Source of the DNA: UBA1847 sp942492205
Lineage (GTDB): Bacteria > Pseudomonadota > Gammaproteobacteria > Steroidobacterales > Woeseiaceae
Direction: 5' to 3'
DNA length: 64,000 nt
NCBI GenBank assembly: GCA_942492205.1
Contig: CALODT010000004.1
Coordinates: forward strand, 62,001 to 126,000
The position numbers and the translations under genes were made by a program. The number at the start of each line of letters is the position of its first letter. Positions within the stretch are counted from its first letter, which is position 1. The notes under the pieces were generated by a model that had not been told where the DNA came from, did not search any database, and saw only the letters and a list, made by a program, of their open reading frames with translations. Below, piece after piece: positions 63,365-64,000 of this stretch.

Positions 63365-64000
63365 TTACCGCGCGCGCGTGAATTCGAGTCGGCGACCGGC
63401 GATGCTATCGCTCAGTCTTCCATCTCGATAGGCAAGCTGGCCGTTAACGAGCGTTGTATCGATCGATGCCGAAAACTCGTGGCCTTCGAACGGTGACCAT
63501 TGGCACTTGCTCAACAGGTTTTCCGGGCTCACTTTATAAGGAGTCGCAGGGTCGACGATAACGAGATCGGCAAACCAGCCCTCTCGAATGTAGCCACGCT
63601 CGGTCACACCGAACAGGTCCGCCGGCGCGTGACTCGTCCGGTCGACGAGAAGTTCGACGGTGATCTGTCCGTTCGCGACCAGGTCGAAAAGTGTGAGCAA
63701 TGCGTGCTGCACCAAAGGCAGGCCGGCCGGTGACTTGAAGTAGCTGGCGTTTTTCTCGCTGAGCGTATGAGGCGCATGATCAGTGGCGATGATGTCGATA
63801 CGCCCTTCATTGAGCGCGGCGAGCAGCGCTTTGCGATCATCTGCGGTCTTGATAGCGGGGTTGCACTTTATTCGCGTACCCAGCTCATCGTAGCGAGACT
63901 CGTCAAACCACAGGTGATGCACGCATACTTCGGCGGTGATGCGCTTTTTCGAACGGTGCGCATCTGAGAATAGCGGCATCTCCATCGCAGTCGTCAGGTG
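63365..64000 (-). CDS. pyrC: dihydroorotase, class I (5' part beyond the window)
   Basis: The C-terminal 211 residues are present; the reading frame continues past the window edge with HLTTA before MEMPLFSDAH. Amidohydrolase signatures are ITAEVCVHHLWFDES with two histidine ligands, KCNPAIKT, and IIATDHAPHTLSEK with the catalytic aspartate; the C-terminal composite strand GWFADLVIVDPATPYKV follows. It converts dihydroorotate to carbamoyl aspartate in pyrimidine synthesis. Class I type, monofunctional or pseudo-DHOase in an ATCase complex. Confidence 0.9.
   Translation of the reverse strand, partial: HLTTAMEMPLFSDAHRSKKRITAEVCVHHLWFDESRYDELGTRIKCNPAIKTADDRKALLAALNEGRIDIIATDHAPHTLSEKNASYFKSPAGLPLVQHALLTLFDLVANGQITVELLVDRTSHAPADLFGVTERGYIREGWFADLVIVDPATPYKVSPENLLSKCQWSPFEGHEFSASIDTTLVNGQLAYRDGRLSDSIAGRRLEFTRAR

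Overview
The window is a chromosomal stretch of a moderately GC-rich gammaproteobacterium. GlnE, CysB, CysK, a KefB/C-type antiporter, tandem RND pumps, σ54 control, a GlyGly-CTERM exported protein and a GltD-like/KorA/KorB cluster all fit this. The mix of exported amidohydrolase, DUF1800/DUF1501, DUF2330 and Tat-exported proteins recalls free-living marine or sediment lineages such as Woeseiales, but that placement is an inference. Gene density is high. I see no rRNA, tRNA, insertion sequence, prophage or CRISPR array.

Layout. 1-2694: glnE, with a dense cluster of frameshifts. 2744-7780: flavodoxin, a GGDEF/EAL protein and the divergent cysK/cysB pair. 7802-13446: SH3-domain protein, dacB, TVP38 protein, then a σ54 activator (bEBP) facing a small exported protein across three operator-like palindromes and a -24/-12 promoter, followed by a PGPGW membrane protein. 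13635-25048: lipoprotein hydrolase, antiporter, MATE and ABC proteins, NERD, DUF819, MBL fold, GIY-YIG, an Imm10-like protein, acyltransferase and folD. 25049-25355: a 50-base T run beside the cut-off 3' ends of two beta-barrel genes, probably an assembly scar. 25356-36347: CoA-transferase/racemase, mtnA plus a class II aldolase, small exported proteins, CBS, a repeat-rich DUF4097-like protein, amidohydrolase, dehydratase, zinc peptidase and a cardiolipin-synthase-like enzyme. 36430-37940: a cyclic-di-GMP-I riboswitch in front of an FAD-linked oxidase. 38101-46742: an MFP-MFP-RND-RND efflux operon. 46739-50700: GlyGly-CTERM protein, EamA transporter, TerB, a compact unassigned RNA gene carrying a 26-codon ORF, and an aminotransferase-V protein. 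50771-57425: ECF sigma/anti-sigma operon, DUF1800-DUF1501 pair, RnfD-like/DUF2330 pair. 57422-64000: Tat-exported epimerase, the 2-oxoacid oxidoreductase operon and a partial dihydroorotase.

Most worth following: (1) the self-contained σ54 module at 10654-13180; (2) the c-di-GMP-I riboswitch controlling an FAD oxidase at 36430-37940; (3) the unassigned structured RNA at about 49228-49396, whose consensus-perfect ribosome binding site can pair with a downstream CCTCCTTTTC in a pseudoknot or switch; (4) the poly-T junction and the glnE indel cluster, which bear on sequence quality.
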